Source: Heterostelium multicystogenum (taxonomy: Eukaryota > Evosea > Eumycetozoa > Acytosteliales > Acytosteliaceae). From it: a DNA stretch of 36,166 nucleotides. Of the stretch, positions 12,417 to 23,495 are shown one piece after another; position 1 is the stretch's first letter, and every line of letters starts with the position of its first letter. The notes under the pieces were generated by a model that worked only from the letters and a program-made list of their open reading frames with translations, did no database searches and had not been told where the DNA came from. The position numbers and the translations under genes are program-made. The DNA lies in assembly GCA_003667245.1 (NCBI GenBank), contig RCNN01000286.1:1-36166 (forward strand), written 5' to 3'.

Positions 12417-13554
12417 ATGATTTCTGGATTTCTATCAATTGATCAAAATTGTGATGATGAAGAAAGAATTTCACTTCTTCACTCAAATGGATCAGAAGTT
12501 CATAGTTATTCAAATTCCCCTTCCACTAGTATAACTATTACAAAGGAAAATAATGAAAAAGATTATAATGAAACAATATTATCTGAAGAAGTGGAAGATT
12601 TAAAATTGAATAGGTGCGAAAGAGTATTAAAATTCCTTAAATCAAAGATAGGATTGATATACATGGTTATATCATCATTTTTCTTTTCAATCATGTCTCT
12701 ATTAGTTAAAATCATTTCAAAAAATGGTATCAGTTCATTGGAGATATCGTTTTTTAGAAGCTCCATTGGCCTGCTGTGTTGTTTGATCATTTTAGGACTT
12801 AATAAAACCAACCCCCTTGGACCAAAGGAAAAAAGAGTTCTACTTTCTGTACGTGGTGTCTTAGGTACATTCGCTTTGGTTTCCATGTTTTTCACATTTA
12901 CTGTACTCCCTCTTGCCGACGCTGTTTTGCATTAGCTTTACTGCTCCAGTCTTTACCGCAGCTATAGCCTCCTTTGTTCTGAAAGAAAAATGGGGATACC
13001 TCGATGCAATTTCAACCACACTTAGCTTCATAGGTGTAGGAATCATTTCGAAACCATCTTTTATTTTTGGAGATACTTCCCAACTTACAAGTCCTAATGA
13101 TCCAGAACTTTCCAATGGATTGAGATTGTTTTATATCGGTATAGGTCTCATTGGCTCTTTGTTTGCCTCGTTTGTTTACGTAGCAGTCCGAAAGATTGGT
13201 CCAGGAACCAATCCCCTAGTTATGGTAACTTATTTCTCTACAGCGGCAATAATCATTACCTTGCCATCTTCTTTTATCTTTCAAACTTTTGCAATTCCAA
13301 ACCTTTGGAATTCCTTTTTACTTTTATTAATGGGTCTATCTGGATTAGTTTACCAAGGATGTATGAACAAATCACTTCAAATGGAAACCGCTGCCAAAGC
13401 TTCTGCAATGAGTTACACTCAAATTCTATTCACGTTAATTTTGGAAGTGACCATCTTAAAAGAAGATCCAGATTATCTTACAATTATTGGAGCTGTAATA
13501 ATATTTAGTTGTGCAATAGTAAGTAACATTCTTATCCATATATTTTACAGATGA
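12417..13554 (+). CDS. EamA / drug-metabolite transporter superfamily protein (SLC35G-like)
   Basis: The ATG at 12417 begins a hydrophilic cytosolic N-terminus of about 75 residues. About ten membrane helices follow, arranged as two EamA halves. The first half has MVISSFFFSIMSLLVKIISK and FFRSSIGLLCC; the second has KSLQMETAAKASAMSY and ends in two helices before the stop at 13552-13554. The total is about 378 residues, normal for this family, which exports small metabolites or moves nucleotide-sugar-like substrates. The substrate is unknown. One frame change is needed at about 12925-12935: the frame ending in ADAVLH hits TAG, while the continuation SFTAPVFTAAIA is in another frame. Removing one base restores a typical EamA junction, so an indel error is likely. 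The 3' end is convergent with anapc2. Confidence 0.85.
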
Positions 13555-13607
13555 TTCTAATTATTATTTCCAGTTTTCTTTTAGAAGATAAATTAATAAC
13601 TAAGAAT

Positions 13608-13629
13608 AATACTAACTATAGTTAGTATT
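13608..13629. repeat. 22-bp perfect palindrome between convergent genes
   Basis: An 11-base arm, AATACTAACTA, is followed immediately by its exact reverse complement, with no spacer. It lies 54 bases after the EamA transporter stop and 52 bases before the anapc2 stop, so it falls in the 3' flank of both genes. A role in 3' end formation is possible but unproven. Confidence 0.8.
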
Positions 13630-13681
13630 TTGAATAAATGAAATTAATAATAAACTATCATAAAATCTAAAGCTTTAGATT

Positions 13682-16197
13682 TTATTTCTTTATACGATAT
13701 TCTCCACCTGAGAACTCCAATCGCTCTTCATTTTGAAGCTTCTGAAGGAATGATTTGAGCTCTGCTGTTGTGAGCGAGTAGTTCTCGGGGTTAAACATTG
13801 TGAGCATAGAGTGAATACGATCAATTGGTAATGATTTGAAATTGTTGAGCATACCAAACACAAAGTTCTCAATGACTTTAAGTTGCTCCTCTTTCTCTCT
13901 TGCAGATGCCGATTGCTGTTCATCTTCCTCTGGAATAACTTCCATTCCTTGATCATCATTATTGTCCATTTCCATTGATGTTCCATCTGCCGGTGGTTTT
14001 ACAGTTTGATATACACCTCGCGATACTTCCACCAGAACTTGGTTTGCAACCCAGAAACCAAGTTTCTTCTTGACCACATCTTCTTTGATTTCCAGAATGT
14101 CAGCCAACTCTGACAGCGACATTTTGTCTTTTTCCTCGAATAGCATGATAATCGTTGCGTGTATTGGTGATACAGTCAGCTGCTTTACCTGTCCATTAAT
14201 CTCGACATCCAACTCGACAAATCCAAGATTCTGTTTCCATTGTAATTTTCTTGGTGCCTTGATGGCCTCATATTCTTTGGAGAAAGCTGCCATCTGGTTC
14301 TGAAGTGACTTGGGATATGTAAAGATCTCATCTTTCATTGACGGCCAAAACAATTGTGAAAGAATCAATGTGTCAAACTTTACGGTCTCCAATTGATTTT
14401 GTCTCAGTTGCTGATTGATTTGATTATTCAATCTCTTCGAATCCTGGATATCCTTGATCATAATCTCACAATTGTGCATACTATTCTCACCAAATCTAAG
14501 CTTTAATAATTCAACATTCTCAATCTAAATAAAGGAAGTGCCAATCGGTTAGTCTGAATCCAAGGTTGTTTGAGATGATGACTTTTGATCTTACTTCTTT
14601 ATCAACATCGAAATCTGTCATTGATAGTAATCTCTCTGACAACATTAGTCTATATTCATTGACGAAAAGGTCTGTGCTTTCATAGATATTGACAAGACTG
14701 CTAATTGTATCTTTATATTTGTGATTCATCTGGTTGGGATGTGACTCGAGTGAGGCCGGCTGCCATTTTTCAAAGCTCTTAAAATCAAGATGAGTATCAT
14801 TGTCATCAAGATACACATCACAATTCTCAATGTCCAGTGATTGTTGTTCGTCATTGTCCACTCCATTGCTAAATTCCTGATAGATTTCATTGGTTTCATC
14901 AGTAAAGCTTGAAACAATACATCTGATTGTATCTTCTCTGTTTGCTAGATAATCTTTAATAGGCTGTCCAACTTGATCCATAACTACACAACTAGGATCA
15001 ATGATCTTCATCGATTGTATACAGCTAATATAAGTGGTAATGATATCATTTGTACTTGCACCTGGATGCAACAATCTTTGATGAAACCTATTAAGCCAAT
15101 TCCACAAACATTAATGAATTAGCCACTCCTTCCTTCCAAACCTGAGACTGCACTACGCCTCTATCTACTTACACCTTTTTCAAGCTTTCAACAAGCGTCT
15201 TTTGTATGGATATTTTCTGGAAGCAAAAGGCCAGATCTTGGAGTGCCGGAGTGGAGTCTGGGTACAGACGAATCATGTTGAACAACTCGTCGATTCTCTG
15301 CTCGGAATAGTACTCATAGATGGAGAACTCTATACGCATCTTCCACTGCTCAAATGCATTGCTGTTTTTCGAAAGGATCATTGACAGCCATTTAAAGATG
15401 ACGCTGTCCGCCCAGTTTAAAATTGGCTTGAGCAATCGACGCTCATACTCTCCTTTGCACTTGGTATCGATGTACTGGTGTATCTTGCTAAGCAATATTC
15501 TCGAGACCAAATCCTCCGATACAATGATGAAATTCAGCTGAGAAAGGAGATCGCATATTTCCATGAACATCAACTCCTTCACAGAGATATCAGTGATGCT
15601 GCTTTCGTTCAGTGAGATATCGATCATTTCATCATCCTGTTCGCCACCACCGTCATTGTCTTTCAGCGAAGATATTTTCATTGAGCCAATGTAACTCTTT
15701 GAGAAAGAAACGAATTCCAACTCAAAGAAATTGAACAGAATCTCATTGAATTGCTTTGACTGATCTTTATCGACAATCAACGAAGCCAGCAGCATCTGCT
15801 GCAGTCTCTCAACCCATATCTCCGTATTACTAATCAAATTTAATTAATGATAAGAATCAGTTACCACCTGTCTCACCGATTTGATTGATTGATTCATTCG
15901 GTTGCCATTGCCAACTTACCCAATATTATTCTTTAGACAAAACTGTATTAAATCTTCTTTTGTTTTTGTAAAGTATTTATGTATATCTTTGATTGCATTG
16001 ATAAATTGTATGTTATTATTACTATTGTTGTTATTATTATTATTAAAATAGGACCAAAACACTTTCGATGTCCTATCATTAAATTCTATTTGATATGTAT
16101 CTAACTTTAAGATAAGATCATGATTTAAAACTGATGATTCTGTTGTTGATACTGCAGATACTGTTGATAATGTTGATGATGTTTGCTCTTCAGCCAT
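13682..16197 (-). CDS. anapc2: Anaphase-promoting complex subunit 2 (cullin-like APC2)
   Basis: Four exons (16197-15920, 15829-15173, 15087-14595, 14524-13682) join in phase to 756 residues with no break. APC2 is the cullin scaffold of the APC/C ubiquitin ligase and binds the RING subunit APC11 to drive cyclin and securin destruction. The cullin-homology part is at about residues 400-640: RLLSMTDFDVDKE, then LKLRFGENSMHNCEIMIKDI, then LGFVELDVEINGQVKQLTVS. It ends in a winged helix and an APC2-type C-terminal domain (about 690-756, with IDRIHSMLTMF and EYRIKK). An acidic, Met/Asp/Glu-rich insert precedes that last domain. The N-terminal region carries an Asn run near residues 52-63, typical of dictyostelids. 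The ATG at 16197 is preferred to upstream near-cognate codons. A CArG-type site lies about 210 bases upstream. Confidence 0.95.
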
Positions 16198-16666
16198 TGT
16201 TAGCACACCAATATATATATATGTTAATATCTATATTTATCACTTTCTATTTATATTATATTACATGAATTCACATGTTTAGTGAATCTTAAAAATAGGT
16301 GTGTTTGTAGTCAAGGTTGCCCAAGTTTTGTGTAGTTCACCCCTAATGATAATCATACCGTTTATCCACTCACTCACCCATCTGATGTGTGATCAGATCA
16401 GATACCATATATGGTATATAAAACATATCTAAGATATATAATTTTAATCTTTTTTTTTTTATTTAATCGGAGTATAGTATTTGATCAGATAGTAACAATA
16501 TTAATTATTACATTATATAGTGTATTTAGTTATAAGATTAGTTTTGTGCTTGCTGTTGTTGCTATTGTTGCTATTGTTGCTATTGTAATTGTTATTATTT
16601 GTTGAAAAAGATATAATATATTATTATTATTATTTGCTATGTTATGTTATGTTTGGTTTTTTTTGT
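16198..16666. other. Intergenic region: anapc2 upstream and ndufs8 downstream
   Basis: No gene seen. It holds an AT microsatellite near 16210, a GC-richer patch at about 16295-16400, a 16-bp palindrome with a CArG core, and three tandem copies of ATTGTTGCT-like units at about 16555-16590. Confidence 0.6.
16402..16417. promoter_or_regulatory. Palindromic CArG box (candidate MADS/SRF site)
   Basis: ATACCATATATGGTAT is a perfect 16-bp palindrome whose core CCATATATGG (16405-16414) fits the CC(A/T)6GG consensus bound by SRF-type MADS factors. Dictyostelium has such factors (SrfA, SrfB). It is about 205 bases upstream of the anapc2 ATG. Binding here is inference. Confidence 0.45.
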
Positions 16667-17891
16667 TTAACGGTAGAGATAGTCAGCAGCAATGTTGGCG
16701 GCAATTTCAGTTTCCCATCTGTCACCGTTGGCCAATAACTTCTCTTTATTGTACAATAGTTCAATTCTAGACTCGGTGGTGAATTCAAAGTTTGGACCTT
16801 CGACGATGGCGTCGACTGGACATGCCTCCTGGCAGTAACCGCAGTAGATGCACTTGGTCATGTCGATGTCGTAACGAGTGGTACGACGTGAACCGTCCTT
16901 ACGTGGCTCTGCTTCGATGGTGATGGCCTGTGCTGGACAGATGGCCTCACACAACTTGCAGGCAATGCAACGCTCCTCACCAGATGGGTAACGACGAAGG
17001 GCATGCTCACCACGGAATCTTGGTGACAATGGTCCCTTTTCGAATGGATAGTTGATTGTTGCCTTCTTTCTGAAGAAGTAACCCATTGTGATGTAGAGAC
17101 CAACCATGATCTCTGATAAGAAAAATGTGTTTGCTGTTTCATCAATAATATTCTTTAATGAAGGTGGTTGATTTGGCTATATATTATTATAAAGTGATAG
17201 TCTCATTAGTATGTATATCTTTGGTAACATGTTACCAAACGTATCAAGCATTCACTATTTATAGTAGTATAGTTCATATCATTCATATCTCTAACTTATT
17301 TTGTCAATAATTAAGTGTAATAGTTATGATTGCGATATTTCATTCACTTTCGTTTCTATTCTATCATTCATTCTTTCTTTCTTATCTATATCTTCCTGTG
17401 CATAGTATAGATCTGAGTTGGTAATATGATCTATCTATGTTCTTATCAGCTGTATTCTAAATTTGACCTGTTTGTTTGCTTTATATCAACTTCTATTGAT
17501 TGTATGAATGATATGATATGATATGCTTTACTCTATGATAGTCATGAATGTGAATCATTGTTGAATAATTGATCATACCTTGTCATCCCATCTTGCACCA
17601 GCTATAATATTGTTATATTAATAATATATATGTAAGTATAAACGTCTAGAGTAACAGTCATTGATTGCTTGATTGATTGATTGATTGATTCATACCATTT
17701 GGAAGAGTGCTATGGAAATGTCTAACACCAAGCATTGATGGGTTATTACGCAAAAAGGTGGATGCTGATCCCTAAATTATTGACAATTCATAACATTAAT
17801 ATCATTGCATTATCATCTATGATAGATGATATCTTTCTCTTCTGACTTGGTAGCTACCAACCTTTAACAATCTAGAAGTCAATTGAGACAT
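16667..17891 (-). CDS. ndufs8: NADH:ubiquinone oxidoreductase iron-sulphur subunit 8 (NDUFS8/TYKY)
   Basis: Four exons (17891-17862, 17771-17696, 17601-17579, 17176-16667) join in phase to 212 residues, matching the usual length of about 210. The first exon codes only ten residues ([10 protein letters not shown]) and the third is a 23-base micro-exon. Two ferredoxin-type motifs bind the N6a and N6b 4Fe-4S clusters: [12 protein letters not shown] (Cys 113, 116, 119, 123) and [12 protein letters not shown] (Cys 152, 155, 158, 162). All eight cysteines are present. The preceding [20 protein letters not shown] is diagnostic of this subunit. The first 40 or so residues are rich in Arg and Ser with few acids, as in a mitochondrial targeting peptide. 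The protein works in the peripheral arm of complex I on the matrix side. No break was found. The intron between exons 3 and 4 is about 400 bases and full of simple repeats. Confidence 0.96.
17177..17578 (-). other. Long repeat-rich intron of ndufs8
   Basis: About 400 bases between the micro-exon and the main exon, with GT-AG ends. It contains TTTC/ATCT-type and GATAT simple repeats and is several times longer than the other introns in this window. A second ndufs8 intron carries a (GATT)n run at 17661-17690. Confidence 0.75.
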
Positions 17892-18349
17892 TTTATAAAA
17901 ATGAATGATCAACACTCTAATATATATATAAATATGGTATGTACAAAGATCAATATCTATCTATCTATATGTATGCTGTTGTTGTCTGATGATCAAACCA
18001 AATTAATGAATAATAAATAATCACTCCACTTTAAAAAAAACAAAAAATTCAAACACCTCGGTTGTTGTCAATAATCGCACATCACACTCACTCATAGTTA
18101 GTCCTTCCACTACAACAACCCAAATGTTTTTTTTTTCTTTAGTTTTTTTTGATTATTTTTTTTTTATATGGTAAAAGCCCAGCACAGAGGCACCCTTAGA
18201 CATGATCATGTTTCCATGTACTCTTGACATCACACATAAGATGTTATATGTATAGCCGTGTGTTTCCTTAGAATTATTATTATATTATAATATTATATGA
18301 AACAGATTTATTATTGACAACTTTGTTTGTTGGTGGTGATGATGATGGC
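17892..18349. other. Intergenic region with a GC-richer island
   Basis: Upstream of ndufs8 and downstream of the cysteinyl-tRNA synthetase stop. Long poly-T runs at about 18120-18170 lead into a relatively GC-rich patch at 18170-18270 that contains the 12-bp palindrome ACATGATCATGT. No reading frame was found. It may be 3' UTR or an unrecognised short RNA. Confidence 0.5.
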
Positions 18350-21087
18350 TTATAATGATTCATTGTTGTCTTTACTATCACTATTGGGTGATTGTGGTTG
18401 CTTTCTCTTTGCTAGACGACCTACTTTTCTAGCCATCAATTTGCTCAGTAGCTTTCTTTGAGATTTGGTTACTGATTCACCATTGGCGTAGTGTGTAGGA
18501 ATACCTTGTTGGTCAAATTGTGAATATAAATCATTTCTATTTGTGAACATTTCCGATGGATTCATCGCATTGACATCATACTATTGATTGAAAGATAAAG
18601 AAACAAAAGTTAGTTTCTGCAATACTGTAATTAATTAATTAATTAATTACATCATTAGTTGAACTTACTTTTTCTTTATGGTCTATATCTTTCTTATTAT
18701 CTGTACTATCCTCTTCCGTATTTGAAGTTGATTCTATCTTCTTTGGTTGAGATTTAATTGAAGTTGTTTCTGCTGTTGGTTTCGTTGTAGTTGTCGATGT
18801 AGATGTAGATGTCGAGGTTGGTATTGTTGGTGTTGTTGTAGTTGATGATGATGATGTTGTTGTTGTTGCTTTATTCTTTGATTGGGATTTTGATGTTGTT
18901 GTTGTTTCTTGATGTTGTTGCTGATGAAGGTTTTGATTTGGGATTTGGTTGTTTCTTTGTTGATGTGACATTTGACTCTTGTGTTGTTGCTGCTCTTTTT
19001 GGTGGTTCCTCTTCAACACTATCGACTGTTTCTACTTCCTCGAAATCCAAACTTAGGTCTTCGGTGATCTTTGCCTTTGGCTTCAATTTTGATCGTTCTT
19101 TCTCGCTGAGTACTTCATAGGAGTATTGGTCATCGTTCTCGTCGGATACACGAATTCCCAAATCGCTGAGTAACTCGTCTCTCTCCTCATCGCACATTTC
19201 TAGTATTGCTTTCTTTTCTGTCAGCCTCTGGATAGTCGCTCTTGGCCAATGAGCGGAGGCTTGAACGGAAATCAAGGAAACGCTCAAGCAGCTGTTGGCG
19301 TGCCTTGGATTCACTATCTACTTTCTTGCTCAGCTCCGTCAGCATTGGTCCTTCTCAGCATTGCTAGCACTTAGAACTTGCTGTTGGTCTGAGTTCTCCT
19401 CCTTATACATTGCAGCCTTAGCTGTGGCGCCCTCGGCAGACTCTTCGATTTCCAGTCCAAATATATTCAGCATCTTGCGCACGTACAAGTAAATGTTGTA
19501 TAGGATGTCACGTGGCACTGCCTTGAGTTGGGTGTCTTTGAGCAAGGTCTCTTTGATAAGTAGCTGGATGATTCTGAGGACCTTTGGTGTATTGAAGTCC
19601 TCAGTGAGTGCCAGGTGTATGTCATTCTTGGAGAGGTTGAACAAGTCGATGATGGGCTTAGCCTGCTGGTAGCTTGCACGCGACAAGTTGATGTTGATCG
19701 GCTCCTGCAGCCTTTTGCTCGACTAGCTTGAACCAATCCAATATTCAACGAGTTCTGATAGTGTTCTTCTTTGCTTGGATTGTAGTTTGATAGTTTCGTA
19801 GTATCTGTTTGTTAAGCATAGCCATCTAAATGAATTCGCGCTATTGTTGGCTAAATATTCCTGTAGGAGGTAAGTTAGTTAGTAGGGTGTCTTCCAATTG
19901 CTAGGCTCGCTGGCTACTGACTCGTATGGTAATGAAGTTCTTGAGTGATTTTGACATCTTCAGGCTTTGATGTTCAGGTGACCGATGTGCATGAAGTAGT
20001 TTACCCATTGGCGATACTCGCCAGTGGCGGGTCAGGATGTGGCGAGAAGTGTGCCTCGCATTGGGGCAATCTCATTCTCGTGGTGTGGGAATTTGAGGTC
20101 GATTCCACCGGCGTGGACGTCGAGCTTGTCTCCAAAGATCGAGTGGATCATCGAGGAGCACTCGATGTGCCATCCCGGTCGACCGTCTCCAAAGGAGAGT
20201 TCCAGACGACCATCTTGCCCTGTCCATCTACGTCGGTGATGTGGTTGGCTGATTTCCAGAGTGCAAAGTCACGTACACCGCGCTTTGTGTCTGACTGAAT
20301 CGCCAGGTTCTCGTCGGACCACGCACCGAGATTCTCTTTTTCAAACTTTCCATATCTGTCTCCAAACTTGTTAGTGTCGAACAACACTGATTGTCCAGTC
20401 GAGCCAGTGGTATTCACATCGTATGCGTATCCATTTTCACGAATCTGTTTCACGAAATTGATGATGTTTGGAATATGCTCACTGACACGAGTGATCAGCA
20501 GTGGTGGACGAACATTGAGTTGATCCATATCCTGTATAAACTCCAATTCCTTCTGTCTCGCCAGCTCCTTAAATGACATGCCCTTGGTTGCCGACATCTT
20601 AATAATCTTATCATCGACATCTGTCATTCCCATCACATGATTGATATTCAAATTGAAGTAATCCGTCAAGATTCTCTGGATGATGTCTATAGTCACATAT
20701 GCTCTAGATAAATAGCCGATCAACAACCAACCTTGTTAGTTACTCTGTTATCCTCTCTGAACATTTGAAGTGTCATTGTCATTACCTTGCGTGACCAAGG
20801 TGTGCGTGGTCATATACGGTTGGACCGCAAGTGTACCACGAAATGGTACGTCCACTGTTTTCAAGTACGAGTGGTACCATTTTCTTCTCCTGTGCCAGCG
20901 AGTTTCTCATTTGAATTCCAGTTGGGTGGCCTGTTGGCAAACGCCATCTGGTGTGATCGACTGTGCTCTGTATGCTATGACTTCCAGTGGCCGCAGCAGA
21001 ACTGACACTGCCCGTGTTGCCAGCATGGGCGCCACCACCAGCATTAGCGATCTGCTTCTTAAGAGAACCTAGAATTCCTCGAAGCAT
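18350..21087 (-). CDS. cysS: Cysteinyl-tRNA synthetase (eukaryotic cytosolic type)
   Basis: Class I synthetase joining cysteine to tRNA-Cys. Exon 1 (21087-20786) ends in [14 protein letters not shown], holding the first zinc cysteine and the HIGH-type motif HLGH. Exon 2 starts at 20703 and holds [15 protein letters not shown], then, after a frame change near 20185, GWHIECSSM and FPHHENEIA, which give further zinc ligands. The KMSKS motif is at 19960-19946. A 61-base intron (19921-19861) follows. The helical region includes [13 protein letters not shown] and [16 protein letters not shown]. The penultimate exon ends at 18669 with a long Thr/Ser/Lys/Gln insert. The last exon (18580-18350) carries the eukaryote-specific tail [20 protein letters not shown] and ends in basic residues. 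At least six frame changes occur between about 20190 and 18900, so the 3' half cannot be read in one frame as given. It is essential, so sequence error is more likely than decay. Confidence 0.88.
18627..18650. repeat. (TTAA)n run in the last cysS intron
   Basis: About five TTAA/AATT units lie just outside the donor end of the final intron (18668-18581). Self-complementary simple sequence with no coding role. Confidence 0.75.
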
Positions 21088-21634
21088 CTTTCATTAAATG
21101 CTACAATTACAAATTGCAAATAGTTCGCATCTCACTCGAAAGACACTTAATCATGTTTTTTCATTACCAAAATTAATTTGTTTTTTTTAACTTTTTAGGT
21201 GAAATTGCATCTGATGGTGGGTGACAAATAATGATTGAACATATTAAAAAAGGAAGTGTTTATGTTAATATATCTTTGATAATTTATATCTTTAGATTTA
21301 TATTAATATATAGATATATATTATCAAGAAATAATAATATTGATAAGTTTGAGTGCTTAATGTTAGTTAACTAGTACATTAGTAGATTAGATATAACTAT
21401 TACCAAAACAATCCTCTTTAACATAACTAGTATCAACTCGAAGTTTGCACTCTTTTTTTGTCCATCTCCATTATTTGATTTACTTTTTTTAATTTTGTGT
21501 TTGTTTGACAAATCACATGGTTGTAGTTTAAAATCATTCAAGTTTCAAAAAACAACTTGTTTTCATTTCTCTCTTCAATGCATAAAGATAGACAAATAGA
21601 AAGCAAGATATAGATAGCTAGAGGATTAGAAAGA
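21088..21634. other. Divergent promoter region between cysS and ankyrin-like gene
   Basis: About 550 A/T-rich bases with poly-T runs and no convincing gene. It presumably drives both the synthetase (minus) and the ankyrin-like gene (plus). Confidence 0.6.
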
Positions 21635-23447
21635 ATGGATTCTCTCTTTAGGAGAATATTGCATTCTTTGGTTTTTGAGAAAACTGCTCTTTAGGCATGT
21701 CAGGAGTATCCATGATCGAATCGGCCAGACTCATTCTCATGTTCTTAGATGCAATTGGTATGACCTGGCATGCTTTCCAGAGGAGTTGCTTCGCTTTGGA
21801 TACTACCAGAGATATATAAAGCTATTTGATCATCTTCAGGTGCACCAGAAACAAATTCAGTCCAATTTTAATACGCTCTATGCCAAGTCATTAGTTACTG
21901 CGGCAAGACTTGGCCGATTGGATGTGATTGAGCATGTATATAGGGAGCTGTCCCATCACAAAGATATTTCGTTTCACTTGGTCTATTACCAGGCAATTAT
22001 AGGTGGCCATTTGGATATCATCAAATTCCTGCATTTCAATAAATTCGATTCACTTTTCACAAACAAATCAATGGACGACGCCGCAGTTCGTGGACATATC
22101 GATATTGTGGAGTTTCTGCATACCCACCGGACTGAGGGGTGCACCACTGTTGCCATGGACTATTGCGCAGGCGAAGGATTCTTATCGCTTGTCCAGTTTC
22201 TTCATCACAATCGTACGGAAGGCTGCACGACTGGAGCTATGGATGCCGCAGCCAAACATGGATTTACATCAATTGTTGAATTTTTACATCTTAATCGCAC
22301 AGAAGGTTGCTCCAACCGAGCAATGGACAGTGCAGCCGCAAACGGCCATCTCTCAACACTTATGTATCTTCATGCCAATCGCACGGAAGGCTGCACTGTT
22401 GAGGCAATCAACAAAGCAGCGAAGCATGGAAGACAAGATATTATTGAGTTTCTTATTGAAAATAGAACTGAAGGATACAATTCCAAAGCAATTTTGAGAG
22501 CCGCTGAATATGGGCATTTTGATTTGGTCAAATATCTCATCGGTAGAGCTGCCAGAAACCATATAAATGGTAATCTGGATGACCTGGAAAACGAACAGAT
22601 CTATGTATATACCATTATGAAAAAAACTAATAAGCAAGTAGAAGAGGAAACCATTTTAGATATGATACGATACTATCATTCCAATAGCATTGGTATATGT
22701 ACCTATGTTGCCATTGATACTGCAGCTCGATATGGGTATCTCGAGATTGTAAAATACATATACAACAACATCTGTGACGGATACAGCCAAATTGCAATTA
22801 GAAATTCCGCAAGTTTCGGACACATTGAAGTTCTGAAATTTCTCCTGGAAAACCTCAAGGTCGAAATCCCATCGAAACTCCTCAAGGATTCCGCTAACTA
22901 CGGACAGTTCGAGGTCTTCAAGTATCTCCACTACCAAAGACCTGAACTCACTTGTACCAACGATGCGATCAATTGCTTTGCAAGACAAAATGACACGAAA
23001 ATACTTGACTGGATCACAAAAAATAGGAAGGAAGAGTTTACGGAAAGCGCATACATCGAGGCGATTAGTACCAACTGCCTGCCAAGCATAAAGTGGCTTC
23101 GGGAGGTCAAGAAACTTGAGTTTCCACCGAACCTGCTTAATGATGCGGCCAGCAATGGTGACATTGAAATCATGCGCTACCTGCATGAAAATGGCGCTAC
23201 CTGCACCGACTTGGCAATGTTTTACTCGATGCTAACCGAGAATCTTCCTGCTGTCCAATTTCTCTGTGAAAATCGAACGGAACATTCACTAACAAAAACC
23301 ATGGAGCTGGCTATTGACCACAGCTCTCTTCCGGTAATAAGATATCTGCTTGAGGAGCAAGGCATCGAGATTGAGTTCTCGGGACACGATTCAATCTGCA
23401 ACTACTATGCCTCAAGATTGGAGTATATCAAAAAGTACCATTTGTAA
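21635..23447 (+). CDS. Ankyrin-like repeat protein with 28-residue units
   Basis: An ATG at 21635 gives MDSLFRRILHSLVF, a start typical of a large dictyostelid ankyrin-like family. After one frame change in the T run near 21672 the frame is open to the stop at 23447 (about 600 residues). The body is built of short units of the form NRTEGCTxxAMDxAAxxGxxxxVxFLH. Five successive RTEG positions fall exactly 84 bases apart (22128, 22212, 22296, 22380, 22464), so the unit is 28 residues, shorter than the canonical 33-residue ankyrin repeat. Diverged units continue to the end (GHIEVLKFLLENL, GDIEIMRYLHENGA). No enzymatic domain, signal peptide or membrane segment is visible. Protein-protein binding is the likely role; the partner is unknown. 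Confidence 0.85.
22128..22466 (+). repeat. 84-bp in-frame tandem repeat
   Basis: Five units in exact 84-base register encode the NRTEGC-containing 28-residue modules of the ankyrin-like protein. Amino acids are better conserved than the codons, so the array is old and under protein-level selection rather than freshly amplified. Confidence 0.85.
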
Positions 23448-23495
23448 ATAAATAGCTGGCACTAGTCATGCCATTCCTGTGTAATCCAAGTTTAT

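Noticed and set aside
13501..13560. Possible extra intron at the end of the EamA gene (GTAAGT to TTTTACAG)
   Set aside because: It would be only about 35 bases, shorter than the other introns here, and the unspliced frame ends in a normal final helix.
16411..16605. 64-residue hydrophobic ORF
   Set aside because: Produced by T-rich and ATTGTTGCT simple repeats; not a credible gene.
18842..19120. Plus-strand hydrophobic ORF
   Set aside because: Shadow of the Thr/Ser low-complexity insert of cysS on the other strand.
19945..20298. Plus-strand ORF of 117 residues
   Set aside because: Antisense to the cysS catalytic core, which carries the diagnostic KMSKS and HENE motifs.
22353..23186. Minus-strand ORFs of 60-176 residues
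   Set aside because: Shadows of the ankyrin-like repeat gene, whose plus-strand repeat register is exact.
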